From NCBI GenBank assembly GCA_025355385.1, contig JANXZS010000098.1, positions 1 to 39,297 of the forward strand: a stretch of 39,297 nt of DNA, read 5' to 3'. This DNA is from Acidobacteriaceae bacterium (GTDB lineage Bacteria; Acidobacteriota; Terriglobia; Terriglobales; Acidobacteriaceae). The translations under genes and the position numbers were made by a program. Below are positions 28,759 through 36,815 of this stretch, piece by piece. Under the pieces are notes generated by a model that saw only the letters and a list, made by a program, of their open reading frames with translations, ran no database searches and had not been told where the DNA came from. Position 1 is the stretch's first letter, and each line of letters starts with the position of its first letter.

Positions 28759-29557
28759 AGCGAGCCAGACCTCGGCACCCTCCGTGAAACAGTGTTGCGC
28801 GAACGTATATGGCAGCGCCGCTGCGAAGTATCTATTGGGCGATAGCTTTCATCCCGGCGGCCTGCGTCTCACGGAGGAATTGGCAGGCCTGCTAGCGCTT
28901 ACCCCCGATTCGCTTGTCCTCGACGTCGCTTCCGGAAAAGGGTCGAGTGCATTCTTTCTTGCAGAGAGGCTTGGATGTCGCGTGGTTGGAGTCGATCTAA
29001 GTGAGGAGAATGTCCAACAGGCGAATGCTGAAGCACTCGCGAAAAGGCTGAGCGAAAAAGTTGAATTTCAATTGGGCGATGCTGAGTCTCTCCCGTTTGA
29101 ATCGGGCGCCTTCGACGCCATCCTCTGCGAATGCGCGTTCTGCACGTTTCCGAGTAAGGCCGTGGCTGCAGCGGAGTTCTATCGTGTCCTTAAGACCGGT
29201 GGACGAGTCGGCATTAGCGATATCACCAAAGATGACAGCCCCCTGCCGGGACTCGACGGATTACTCGCCTGGATCGCCTGCATCGGCGACGCTCAGTCTC
29301 TCAATCAATACGCAGACTGGCTAACGAAGGCAAAACTCAAAGTGGCAATCAGTCAGCAGCGCGACCATTACCTTCAGGAGATGGTCCAGGCCATCCGCGG
29401 TAAACTTCTGGTCGCTGACATATTGATCGGGCTCAAAAAGCTCGAGCTGCCCGGTCTGGACCTGCAACAAGCGAAGGCCTTCTCAACGGCTGCGCAGGGT
29501 GCCATCGCAACTGGGCATCTCGGTTACGGGCTAATCGTAGCTTCGAAAGTCGGATAA
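28751..29557 (+). CDS. Class I SAM-dependent methyltransferase paired with the radical SAM enzyme
   Basis: 268 residues: SVKQCCANVYGS near the N-terminus (C15, C16), then LGDSFHPGG, the SAM-binding motif LVLDVASGKGSS (about 56-66), VVGVDLS, and CECAFCTFPSKA followed by RVLKTGGRVGISDI. The fold is UbiE/ArsM-like. The paired cysteines near the N-terminus and in the active-site region recall thiol- or metalloid-handling methyltransferases such as ArsM, although the exact ArsM cysteine set is not present. It starts inside the end of the radical SAM gene (8-base overlap) and closes the operon. Substrate unknown; arsenic, selenium or a lipid are all possible. Confidence 0.88.
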   Translation: MIEASQTSAPSVKQCCANVYGSAAAKYLLGDSFHPGGLRLTEELAGLLALTPDSLVLDVASGKGSSAFFLAERLGCRVVGVDLSEENVQQANAEALAKRLSEKVEFQLGDAESLPFESGAFDAILCECAFCTFPSKAVAAAEFYRVLKTGGRVGISDITKDDSPLPGLDGLLAWIACIGDAQSLNQYADWLTKAKLKVAISQQRDHYLQEMVQAIRGKLLVADILIGLKKLELPGLDLQQAKAFSTAAQGAIATGHLGYGLIVASKVG

Positions 29558-29631
29558 TGCCGTGACCACGCGTCCAAGCAACTGCGGCGAGCCGCGGGCC
29601 AATTTGCGCCGGACCTCGTGGGGATCGAGCC

Positions 29632-29652
29632 TTGAACTTCCAGTATAGAAGT
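29632..29652 (+). promoter_or_regulatory. MerR-family-like operator/promoter
   Basis: A -35-like TTGAAC (29632-29637) overlaps a dyad ACTTC-(7)-GAAGT (29636-29652), an arrangement like the operators of CueR/MerR-type metal regulators upstream of metal ATPase genes. No convincing -10 box follows at 19-20 bases, and no merR gene is present nearby. A short frame (29707-29820, 37 codons) and then the metal ATPase remnant follow. Confidence 0.3.
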
Positions 29653-29829
29653 TGCATCGCTCCGAGTGCCTTGTGCTCTAGCATAAGGTCTCATAGACTC
29701 GTCGCCATGAGTGACGACCCGCCTCGACTGCTTGAACCTCACTGGATGACTCGCTTTTCTAGGCACAGGCCCACGCTGATGAGCAAAAATGCGCAGATCG
29801 AGGCGGGAGATCAAGGCTAAACTCCTTCT

Positions 29830-30087
29830 ATGGCGATGCCGAAAGAACATGATCCCATATGTGGAATGATGGTCGATCCCTCAAAAGCAGCGGAACGCGC
29901 TGAATACAAGGGCACCACTTTCTACTTTTGCAGCAAGGGCTGAGCCGCAAGGTTCTGCACCTCGCCGGAGGCTTATCTCAAGACGGCTCCCGCCAAATCA
30001 GCCTCGCCAGCGCCTATGAAAATGAGAGCAGGTGGGGAGTACACGTGTCCCATACCAACTGGTACAAAAAGGACTCCGCATTCCAGG
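29830..30087 (+). pseudogene. YHS-domain metal P-type ATPase, N-terminal remnant
   Basis: From ATG 29830 the frame reads [14 protein letters not shown] and [12 protein letters not shown], the YHS metal-binding domain found at the start of many copper/silver P-type ATPases. A TGA at 29941 replaces the cysteine of the usual FCSxGC motif. In the same frame follow RFCTSPEAYL and YTCP, the beginning of the next Cys/Met-rich element. The sequence then slips out of frame and homology ends near 30087. All transport domains are absent. Inactive. Confidence 0.75.
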
Positions 30088-30090
30088 TAG

Positions 30091-30552
30091 ATAGACGGAC
30101 GCGACCGTGACGAACTTGCAAAACAAGTGATCATCGAGAGATGCCTAAGAGAGAGACTCTTTAGCAATGCACAAATTCGCGTTCTCGGTTATGACGTCGT
30201 GGCTGCTAAAGATGTGTCCGCAGGGTATGGATCTAGCGGACCACCAACGGGTTTCGTGGGTGAGGGGCGTAATCTACTCTTTCTCAGGCCAACAAAGGAT
30301 CCTGATCAATATGAGGTCACAGTTCCGATATTTGATACCGCGATTCATCTCGCGGTATCAAATCCTGATATCTCCTCTGGCAAAGCTCCACAAACAGTAC
30401 GCGCTATCATCGTTCGCCAGCTTGAGGAGGCTCTTATTCAATTCGGCACCACCGACCTCACTTATTGCGCTGTGCATTTGAAAACAGAAAGAGATGGCCA
30501 CTCAAGGGATCGCACAATAGTTGATCGCGGACCGGACCATAGAACCCGTTGA
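30091..30552 (+). pseudogene. Unidentified protein, N-terminally truncated
   Basis: An open frame follows the TAG at 30088: a charged helix (DELAKQVIIERCLRERLF) and then a plausible globular domain with SGPPTGFVGEG, NLLFLRPTKDPDQYEVTVPI and VRAIIVRQLEEALIQFG. It looks like the C-terminal domain of a real protein fused at about 30088 to the metal ATPase remnant by a deletion. A GTG at 30127 without a ribosome binding site is the only start. No family recognised. Confidence 0.4.
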
Positions 30553-30613
30553 AGCCTTTTCGCGTGTCGGTCGCGCCCGGTGCAAGGTAGATGCGCGTAG
30601 CCGCGCCTACTCC

Positions 30614-30700
30614 GAACACGGCTTACAACTTCTCCAGCACTGTCAATAAGTGGGCCAGCGTGTCCGGATCAAAGCCGCGGCGAACTGCCACCTGCAGGTT
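30614..30700 (-). pseudogene. IS66-family TnpA C-terminal tail (copy 2)
   Basis: The minus strand reads VAVRRGFDPDTLAHLLTVLEKL-stop (shown here in parts: VAVRRGFDPDTL and AHLLTVLEKL), nearly the same tail as the remnant at 22407. The ~80 bases including the stop and the flanking gaacacgg are clearly homologous to 22398-22479, with about ten differences, and have the same orientation. Nothing else of the element remains. Confidence 0.7.
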
Positions 30701-30728
30701 GCACAACATACACCCGCAGGTTACACAA
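30695..30728 (+). repeat. Short tandem direct repeat
   Basis: CAGGTTGCACAA (30695-30706) and CAGGTTACACAA (30717-30728) repeat with a 22-base period, one mismatch. Only two units. The stretch from here to 30986 contains no gene that I can support. Confidence 0.4.
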
Positions 30729-30986
30729 GAAGAAGCAGAAGGACCATGCGCTCGCTGTCGATGTCGGCCACCATCAGGCGGCACAGTTCGGCCCGGCCGA
30801 AAACGTGGACTGTCAATGGGTGCATCCTCCTGTGCTCGCCTTCATCCTGCCATAATTGACATGGAAGACGACGGACCATCCCATTACCCCTGTGAAGTGC
30901 ATTGGCACGTTCAACAAATCAGTGTCAGTGAAGTACTCACGTTGCGCACTCCTGACCTCATCGACAACCTCTAGTCACAGCAAAGT

Positions 30987-32150
30987 TCAGTAGCGAAGTA
31001 TGGCGCCCACGTCGCCAAAAAGGTACGCGGTTGCTGTATCCGTAGTAAGGATCTCCGCGCCGGTCAGCAAAGCTTTGCGGAGTAAGAGTTCCTCAGCAGG
31101 GATAACAGAGATAATAGCGCTTCCACAGGCGGCACAGATATCACTGGTGTTACGCCACCATTGATTGCAATCAGCACACTCATTCACTTCTGCGCCGGAT
31201 AGATTTCCAAGAACAAGCCTATGTACACGACCCAACTCCAAACTTCTCAGAACTTGGTCGACACCGACGGCACTTTGTGTGGGCTTTTCCTTGATGCTCT
31301 CCCAAACGCTGGCATACAACTGTCGCCGTCTTTCAGCTAGTACAGGTTTCGCTTCCTGCAACACGCCGTGCGGTGTTTGATCGAAGCTGGAGATGAGAAA
31401 GTGTCCTGCGATCATGGCCGCAAGTCCGGCCTCCGCAAGCTCCGGTTGGAGTTCTGCCCAAAGATCTTCACGACATCCGACCACGAGATACTGGCAACGT
31501 GCATCACGGATCAGTTGATATAGCTCAACGGCCAACTTTTTGAGGTATGCCTTGTTGCGCTCATTTACCTTGCCTTCGACGTGATGGGACCAGCCAACAC
31601 GCGAATCGTCTGCTTGTACAGCCAAATTTACGGAATGGAGCGTGTCTTTCATTTCGTCAATCTCAAAACCACGGACGATAAAAGCTCGTGCCTTATCACG
31701 CTCAACGATGGCTACGCAGTGCGAAGCGGACGATTCCAAGGCGCGCAAGAGTGGAACGAGCTGGAATTGTCTCGAGACTGCCAATCTGCTGATACTCTCC
31801 CGTATAGGCAAATCGAATTCCTGCCAGACATGTTTGTTGCCACAAGCGAAGACAGCTCTGAACTGAGCGGGCGACTCTCGTATTTCATCTTCCATCTTGA
31901 GAACGCGTTCCAGATTATTCGAGAGGTCATCGTCAAGGTCAGAATCGAACTCGCTTTTGGCCTTACTTACCAGATGCTTGATGGTTACCGCTTCTTCATG
32001 GTGAGAAGTATCTGAGAAGGACGACAGATCGAAGTAAAACGAGACTGCATGTGCTTTCTCGTCACGGACATTTGCCAGAGTTGCCAGAACCTTCAAAGCA
32101 GGTGATCCACCTAGATCGGGCTGTATCCCTGAGTTAGTGACATTTGTCAT
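30987..32150 (-). CDS. Bacterial eRF1-like (baeRF family) protein
   Basis: 387 residues from ATG 32150 with an excellent ribosome binding site (gaggagaag). The middle part is eRF1/Pelota-like: HCVAIVERDKARAFIV, then a VNERNKAYLKKLAVELYQLI helix and CQYLVVGCREDLW. The C-terminal domain contains a zinc ribbon with two C-x2-C knuckles (ECADCNQW and ICAACGSAI) followed by LLTGAEILTTDTATAYL. Such bacterial archaeo-eukaryotic release-factor homologs are predicted to act on ribosomes, in rescue, stress or antiphage roles; no activity can be assigned here. It is the third gene of a minus-strand group with cardiolipin synthase, 67 bases after the phosphatase-like gene. Confidence 0.82.
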   Translation of the reverse strand: MTNVTNSGIQPDLGGSPALKVLATLANVRDEKAHAVSFYFDLSSFSDTSHHEEAVTIKHLVSKAKSEFDSDLDDDLSNNLERVLKMEDEIRESPAQFRAVFACGNKHVWQEFDLPIRESISRLAVSRQFQLVPLLRALESSASHCVAIVERDKARAFIVRGFEIDEMKDTLHSVNLAVQADDSRVGWSHHVEGKVNERNKAYLKKLAVELYQLIRDARCQYLVVGCREDLWAELQPELAEAGLAAMIAGHFLISSFDQTPHGVLQEAKPVLAERRRQLYASVWESIKEKPTQSAVGVDQVLRSLELGRVHRLVLGNLSGAEVNECADCNQWWRNTSDICAACGSAIISVIPAEELLLRKALLTGAEILTTDTATAYLFGDVGAILRY

Positions 32151-32217
32151 CGCGTCTTCTCCTCGCCACCCATGGCGAATGTTACTCGTACGGACAGGAA
32201 CATTGCGGTGATCGCGA

Positions 32218-32970
32218 TCACGACTCCTTCGAAGGGGAAACGAGGGAAAAATCGGCGACCAGCGGCAGGTGGTCGGAAGCAATACGGGCCTCACCGCTGC
32301 TGACTAGATGGATCCGTTCGAGGTGCAGGGTAGGGTCATAGTAGAGGTGATCCAGATGAAGGATTGGCAAGAAACCAGGGTAGGTCCGTGCTCTCTTCAG
32401 CATAATCTTGGGTTCGAAGGTGTTAAACGCTCGAGCCATGTTGCGGGTTGCGAGTCCACGCGTCCATTCATTGAAGTCTCCAAAGATGATGCGGGGCTCA
32501 GTCCAGACTTTCTTTTCGAGCAGATCGAGCAGCGCCCGACCCTGATGGCGGCGCTCAAGGAAACCGGTGCCGAGGTGCAGATTAAAAGCATGAATTGTGG
32601 TTGAGGCATCGAGTTTCAGATCGGCGTGGAGGCAACCGCGTGGTTCGCGGCGGAGGTGAGTGAGGTCGTAGTTATGGAAAGACTCAATGGGAAGCCGACT
32701 GAGGGTCATGTTGCCGTAGGGACCGCCGTGAAGTGTACGGTTTTCTCCAATGCACCAGGTGTAACCCGGGAGCGCGGCGGCGAGGTGCTGAGCCTGATCG
32801 AGTTCAGCGGGACCGTCTCGGACGTCAAGGATCTCTTGCACGCCGATCACGTCAGCGTCGAGCTCCTGGAGGATGCGGGCAATGCGTCCGGGGTTGGTTT
32901 TGCGATCCATGCCGCGACATTTATGAACGTTATAAGTCGCCACGCGAAGATGTTCGGCGTGAGACTTCAT
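32218..32970 (-). CDS. Endonuclease/exonuclease/phosphatase (EEP) family protein
   Basis: 250 residues from ATG 32970. EEP motifs in order: VATYNVHKCRGMD, the metal-binding glutamate in GVQEILD, HAFNLHLGTGF, the catalytic IIFGDFNEW and the C-terminal ASDHLPLVADF. Members are Mg-dependent hydrolases of DNA, RNA or phospho-lipids and inositol phosphates. No signal peptide. Its start overlaps the stop of the PLD/cardiolipin synthase gene by four bases; this pairing is common and suggests a lipid-related phosphodiesterase role, which is inference. Confidence 0.9.
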   Translation of the reverse strand: MKSHAEHLRVATYNVHKCRGMDRKTNPGRIARILQELDADVIGVQEILDVRDGPAELDQAQHLAAALPGYTWCIGENRTLHGGPYGNMTLSRLPIESFHNYDLTHLRREPRGCLHADLKLDASTTIHAFNLHLGTGFLERRHQGRALLDLLEKKVWTEPRIIFGDFNEWTRGLATRNMARAFNTFEPKIMLKRARTYPGFLPILHLDHLYYDPTLHLERIHLVSSGEARIASDHLPLVADFSLVSPSKES

Positions 32971-34277
32971 TGTTGTTGCTGGATGATCCAGCCGAAGAAT
33001 TCGGGGACGCGCTCGATAAGGGAACGTTTGCGCCATTCGTCATAGGAAAGTTCGCGGCTGTCAGCCAGATCGTGAATAAAATCCTGTTCGAGGCGCTCGG
33101 TGAATGCGGCTCCACGCACGGCCATGTTGACCTCGTTGTTGATGCCGAACGAGCGTTGATCGAAGTTAGTGGAACCGACAACGCTCCACAGGCCATCGAT
33201 GAGCAGGACTTTGGCGTGAATCATGGAAGGCTGATATTCGTAAACCCTAGCTCCTGCTTTCAAGAGTGGGCCGTAGCCGCGGCGGCTGGCACTGCGGGTC
33301 AGCGCTAGATCGCTCTTCTTGCCAGGCACTAGGATTTTGACCTCGATACCGCGATTCTTTACGGCATGAATCAGCTCATCGGCAAGGCTTCTATCCGGCA
33401 GGAAGTATGGCGTGGTGACGTGAATGGTTTTGGTCGACGAGGCGATGAGCGTCTGGAAGAGGATGCGAGCGCGGCTGGCACCGCCATAACTGGGAGTGCT
33501 ATTGACGATCATGGCTATGCTGTCTTCCGCCAAATGATCTTCTGCTTCGGAGAATTCCCGTGATGGAAGGATGCCGCCGTGGGCCTCAAGCCACGTGCCG
33601 GCGAAGGTCGCCTGAAGATGAGTGACGGCGTCGCCTTCGACCTTGATGACGGTGTCTCTCCACCGTGTCTTGAGCCCGCGGCCCTGATACCACTGGTCGG
33701 CGATCCCCGCTCCACCGATGAAGCCAACTCGACCGTCAACGATCATCAGTTCACGGTGGGTGCGGTTGTTGATTCGGGCAAGTCGGTACCAGCGAAGCCC
33801 GTTATACCAGGCGAGCACTCCTCCGGCGGAGGTAAGATCAGCGAAGTAAGCGTCGTTGACGCCGAGACTACCGAAGGCATCGCAGACGATTCTGATCTGG
33901 ACCCCGGCCCGTGCACGCTCGGCGAGCGCTTCCACATAACGACGTCCAATTTCACCGCGGTCGAAGATATAGGCTTCGAGATTGATGCTGCTCTGAGCCG
34001 TAGTGATGGCCGCCAGTTGAGCCTCGTAGAAAACACCGCCATCGGTAAGGACCTCGAAGCTGGAACGCCGATTTACCTTTGAATCAGTGAGGGCTTCCAA
34101 CACGCAGAGGAATTGTTTCGAGTCGTTTTGCAGAACGTCGGTCAAGCAGGTGTTGTATTCGAGAGCGGGCTCGATAAGACCGCCGAAGATCATCAGGATG
34201 ACAATCGAGCTGCAGAGTACCGCGATGACTTCGAAAAGCATCGAAACCGTCATCACGATCATAGCTTCCGAATGCAT
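32967..34277 (-). CDS. cls: Cardiolipin synthase-like phospholipase D family protein
   Basis: 436 residues with an N-terminal membrane helix (about 7-35) and two PLD domains. The second HKD motif is canonical (HAKVLLIDG, then GSTNFDQRSFGINNEV). In the first, THRELMIVDGRVGFIGG, the lysine of HxK(x)4D is a glutamate. Cardiolipin synthases of this group join phosphatidyl groups at the inner membrane. ATG 34277 was chosen because gaggaac sits at the right distance; a TTG lies one codon upstream. First gene of the cls-EEP-baeRF operon. If the Glu is real, the enzyme may be asymmetric or altered, though relatives with HRE may be common. Confidence 0.88.
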   Translation of the reverse strand: MHSEAMIVMTVSMLFEVIAVLCSSIVILMIFGGLIEPALEYNTCLTDVLQNDSKQFLCVLEALTDSKVNRRSSFEVLTDGGVFYEAQLAAITTAQSSINLEAYIFDRGEIGRRYVEALAERARAGVQIRIVCDAFGSLGVNDAYFADLTSAGGVLAWYNGLRWYRLARINNRTHRELMIVDGRVGFIGGAGIADQWYQGRGLKTRWRDTVIKVEGDAVTHLQATFAGTWLEAHGGILPSREFSEAEDHLAEDSIAMIVNSTPSYGGASRARILFQTLIASSTKTIHVTTPYFLPDRSLADELIHAVKNRGIEVKILVPGKKSDLALTRSASRRGYGPLLKAGARVYEYQPSMIHAKVLLIDGLWSVVGSTNFDQRSFGINNEVNMAVRGAAFTERLEQDFIHDLADSRELSYDEWRKRSLIERVPEFFGWIIQQQQ

Positions 34278-34383
34278 CAAGTTCCTCTATCTCACAAATG
34301 ACAAATCTAAGCGAGGGTCCGGCTTGGATCTTGTTTAAGGAAGTATGAACATCCAGACTCGATACTGACGCGATCATATCTGA

Positions 34384-34818
34384 TTGAGTTACCATGCGAA
34401 CATTCTGAACCGCAAATCTGGCCTTAACCTAGCGAAGGTTGAAAAAGCGGCAAGGACGTTGCCGTATGCCACCGACGAGGAGATGGTCAACAATCCTTTT
34501 TTCGACGACCTGCCGCAAACTCATATCGCCCAATTGCTTCAGTTCGTGGATTCACACAGTGGGTGCCTCGATCCATTCACGCACATCCTGCAGCGGTATG
34601 CGAAGACGCCCCTCGATCGGCACGCCGTGCTGGCCCGCGTCGTCGCCTATGGCACCAATATAGGATTGGGCAAGATGGGGTAGATCTCGGACATAAACTT
34701 TTAGACCCTGTCCACCGCCGCCGCAAACTTCGTGCGCCCGGAGACGGTGCAGGAGGCGAACGACTGGGTCAGCAATGCAACCGCGAAGTTGCCCATCTTT
34801 CGCCACTACAACATTGGC
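34384..34818 (+). pseudogene. Tn3-family transposase (TnpA) remnant
   Basis: The frame after a TGA at 34381 reads SYHANILNRKSGL, NPFFDDLPQTHIAQLLQFVD, FTHILQRYAKTPLDRHAVLA and YGTNIGLGKMG, the conserved middle of Tn3-type TnpA. In-frame TAG codons at 34681 and 34702 interrupt it, but homology continues (ISDINF, then TVQEANDWVSNAT and LPIFRHYNI) to about 34818. Both ends of the ~1000-residue protein are gone. Nothing recognisable lies in 34819-35002. Confidence 0.85.
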
Positions 34819-35002
34819 ATCCTCAACTTAAGCAAAGCGAGGTGCCCCAACGCTTGGCCGCGTTGCACCCGGAATGGACCGTTCTCTGGGGCCATGTCCT
34901 CATCGCATGATATTGTTCGTAAATATGCTCATGCTCGTGATCTCCTAAAAACGCGCGCGGAGCCGCTGGCCGCAAGACCGGCTTTCATCAAACGGCGATG
35001 CA

Positions 35003-35812
35003 ATGAATATCCCTTGGCAACAATTGTTGTTGGCGCTCCCGGTATGCCTGTTGTGCTCCGCGCTGGGGTTCAGGCGCATCGAATATTTCGTGAGCCTTGG
35101 CTACGCAGCCTCCATTGCCGCGCAGGCTGTGATGTTTGGAGTGCTATATTCAGCAACGATTGAGGGTTGGGTCCTCTTGCAGTCGGTCTTGCTCCTGGCT
35201 TACGGGATCAGGCTCGGCGGCTTTCTGATCCTGAGAGACCACAGCGCTTCGTTCAAAGGCGAGCGCGCGGCGTCGGCGGACCGCGGCGCTCATCTCAAGG
35301 GCCCGCTGAAGATTGGCATCTGGATCGGCGTGGCTGTCCTCTACGTGCTGATGTTCACGCCCGCGGTTCTGACGATGTCCGAGCAGGCGCGCGGTTCGGC
35401 TTTACCGAGCGTCTTCCCAGGGGTCGTGGTCATGGCCTGCGGCCTCGCCCTGGAGGCCTCCGCGGATTGGCAGAAGTCTCGGTTCAAGACCAAGGTGCCT
35501 TCACAGTTCTGCCGCCAGGGCCTCTATCGGGTTGTCCGCTGCCCGAATTATCTGGGGGAAATGGTGTTCTGGCTCGGAGTTTGGCTGTCCGGCCTTTCCG
35601 CGTATCAGACGCCGTTCGCTTGGTTGCTGAGTTGTGCCGGGTTCATCACCATTCAGCTCATCATGCTCGGCTCGGCGCGCCGCCTGGAATTGAAACAAAC
35701 CGAGCGCTATGGCGCCGAAGCCGCCTATCAGGAATACCTCGGGACAGTGCCTATCTTGTTTCCCTGGGTGCCACTTTACTCGCTAAAAAACTTGAAAGTG
35801 TATCTGGGATGA
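35003..35812 (+). CDS. DUF1295 / steroid-5-alpha-reductase-like membrane protein
   Basis: 269 residues with about six or seven hydrophobic helices and the DUF1295 signature: LEASADWQKSRFK, then FCRQGLYRVVRCPNYLGEM and a conserved FWLGVWL helix, ending in RYGAEAAYQEYLGTVP. The fold is related to isoprenylcysteine methyltransferases and steroid reductases, acting on lipid-like substrates with a SAM or NADPH cofactor; which one is unknown. Ribosome binding site is weak before ATG 35003. Its stop overlaps the next start by four bases. First gene of a three-gene operon. Confidence 0.88.
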   Translation: MNIPWQQLLLALPVCLLCSALGFRRIEYFVSLGYAASIAAQAVMFGVLYSATIEGWVLLQSVLLLAYGIRLGGFLILRDHSASFKGERAASADRGAHLKGPLKIGIWIGVAVLYVLMFTPAVLTMSEQARGSALPSVFPGVVVMACGLALEASADWQKSRFKTKVPSQFCRQGLYRVVRCPNYLGEMVFWLGVWLSGLSAYQTPFAWLLSCAGFITIQLIMLGSARRLELKQTERYGAEAAYQEYLGTVPILFPWVPLYSLKNLKVYLG

Positions 35813-36798
35813 CCGAAGTAGTCAGCGACCGTGTTTGCGTTGCCGGAGCAACGGGATACCTGGGCGCCCGCGTCGTTGCCGAGTTTCGGGCGCGCGGTGC
35901 GCCTGTCGTGGCGATCGTGAAAGACCATTCCGAGGCGGCGACCCTGGCGCGGTTGTCCGAGCTTGGCGCGACGATCGCATTCGTCGATGCTGCGCTGCTT
36001 GAGCCTTACACTGCCGCGCTCGTCGACGTGGCGGTTGCCGTTACGTGCCTTGCTTCGTCGAACGTGCAGGTTGATCCCCGAAGCGACTTCTGGGCGATCG
36101 ATCGTGACGCGAACATTCGCTTCGGTCTCGCAGCCATCAGCGCGAGCGCTTGGCAGATTGTTCTCGTGGCGACCTTTGAGGGACGAGAATCCCGCCATTT
36201 CACCGAGTTCAGCGACGCGAAGGAACAAGCCGTAGACGCCATTGGCGATGCCTGTCGCTCGGCAGGAATCGCCTTCACGGTCATCCGCCCGACCGCGTAT
36301 TTCAGCGATCTGACCAACCGGGCTTTCGACTCGGTGCGCAAGAATGGCCGATACAGGGTCATCGGAGCAGGATCGCATCGCATCAACCCGGTCCACGGGG
36401 ACGACGTTGCGGCCTTTCTGGCCGAGAGCGTCAACGATCCCGGTCGGGCCGACCGTGAGCACAAAGTTGGAGGCCCCGACGTCTTCACGTTTCGGGAGAT
36501 CGGTGAACTTGCCGCCGACGTGCTTGACAAGCGGGAAACCTTGCAGATCACGAGGGTTTCGCTGCTTTCACTACGCGCCACGGCCATGATCGCCGGGGCG
36601 GCAGGCATTGTTTCCCGCAAGAGTCGGCGGTTCGCGGCGGTTCTTCGCTGGATGATCTATGCCGGAACCCACGATGCGGTGGCGCAGAGCTGCGGGCGCC
36701 GACGATTGAGCGACGAATTTATGGCGAAGGCGGATGCACTCAGTCCGAGCTCCCGCTGCGATCGGTCTTTAGGTGGGATCGGTCAGCGCATTCGGTAG
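35809..36798 (+). CDS. NAD(P)-binding SDR-like (NmrA/atypical) protein
   Basis: 329 residues beginning with the dinucleotide-binding motif VCVAGATGYLGARVVAEF; then a strand pattern with VAVTCLASSN, DAKEQAVDAI (an atypical-SDR helix), FTVIRPTAYF and VHGDDVAAFLAESV. No classical YxxxK pair at the standard place. Resembles atypical SDRs such as NmrA-like and divinyl-reductase-like proteins. Coupled to the DUF1295 gene (ATGA overlap) and 17 bases before the SOUL gene, so the three probably act on one pathway, possibly lipid or tetrapyrrole redox chemistry (inference). Confidence 0.85.
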   Translation: MTEVVSDRVCVAGATGYLGARVVAEFRARGAPVVAIVKDHSEAATLARLSELGATIAFVDAALLEPYTAALVDVAVAVTCLASSNVQVDPRSDFWAIDRDANIRFGLAAISASAWQIVLVATFEGRESRHFTEFSDAKEQAVDAIGDACRSAGIAFTVIRPTAYFSDLTNRAFDSVRKNGRYRVIGAGSHRINPVHGDDVAAFLAESVNDPGRADREHKVGGPDVFTFREIGELAADVLDKRETLQITRVSLLSLRATAMIAGAAGIVSRKSRRFAAVLRWMIYAGTHDAVAQSCGRRRLSDEFMAKADALSPSSRCDRSLGGIGQRIR

Positions 36799-36815
36799 GA
36801 CCAGGAGATGTTCAA

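Noticed and set aside
29941-29943. Selenocysteine at the TGA in the YHS domain
   Set aside because: The gene is frameshifted and truncated soon after, and no SECIS-like hairpin stands out directly downstream.
30695-30728. CRISPR-like repeat
   Set aside because: Only two 12-base units with one mismatch and a 10-base gap; not an array.
35167-35808. Long plus-strand frame upstream of the NAD(P)-binding protein in the same frame, suggesting a longer protein or fusion
   Set aside because: The Arg/Gly/Pro-rich translation is the shadow of the DUF1295 gene; homology begins at ATG 35809.
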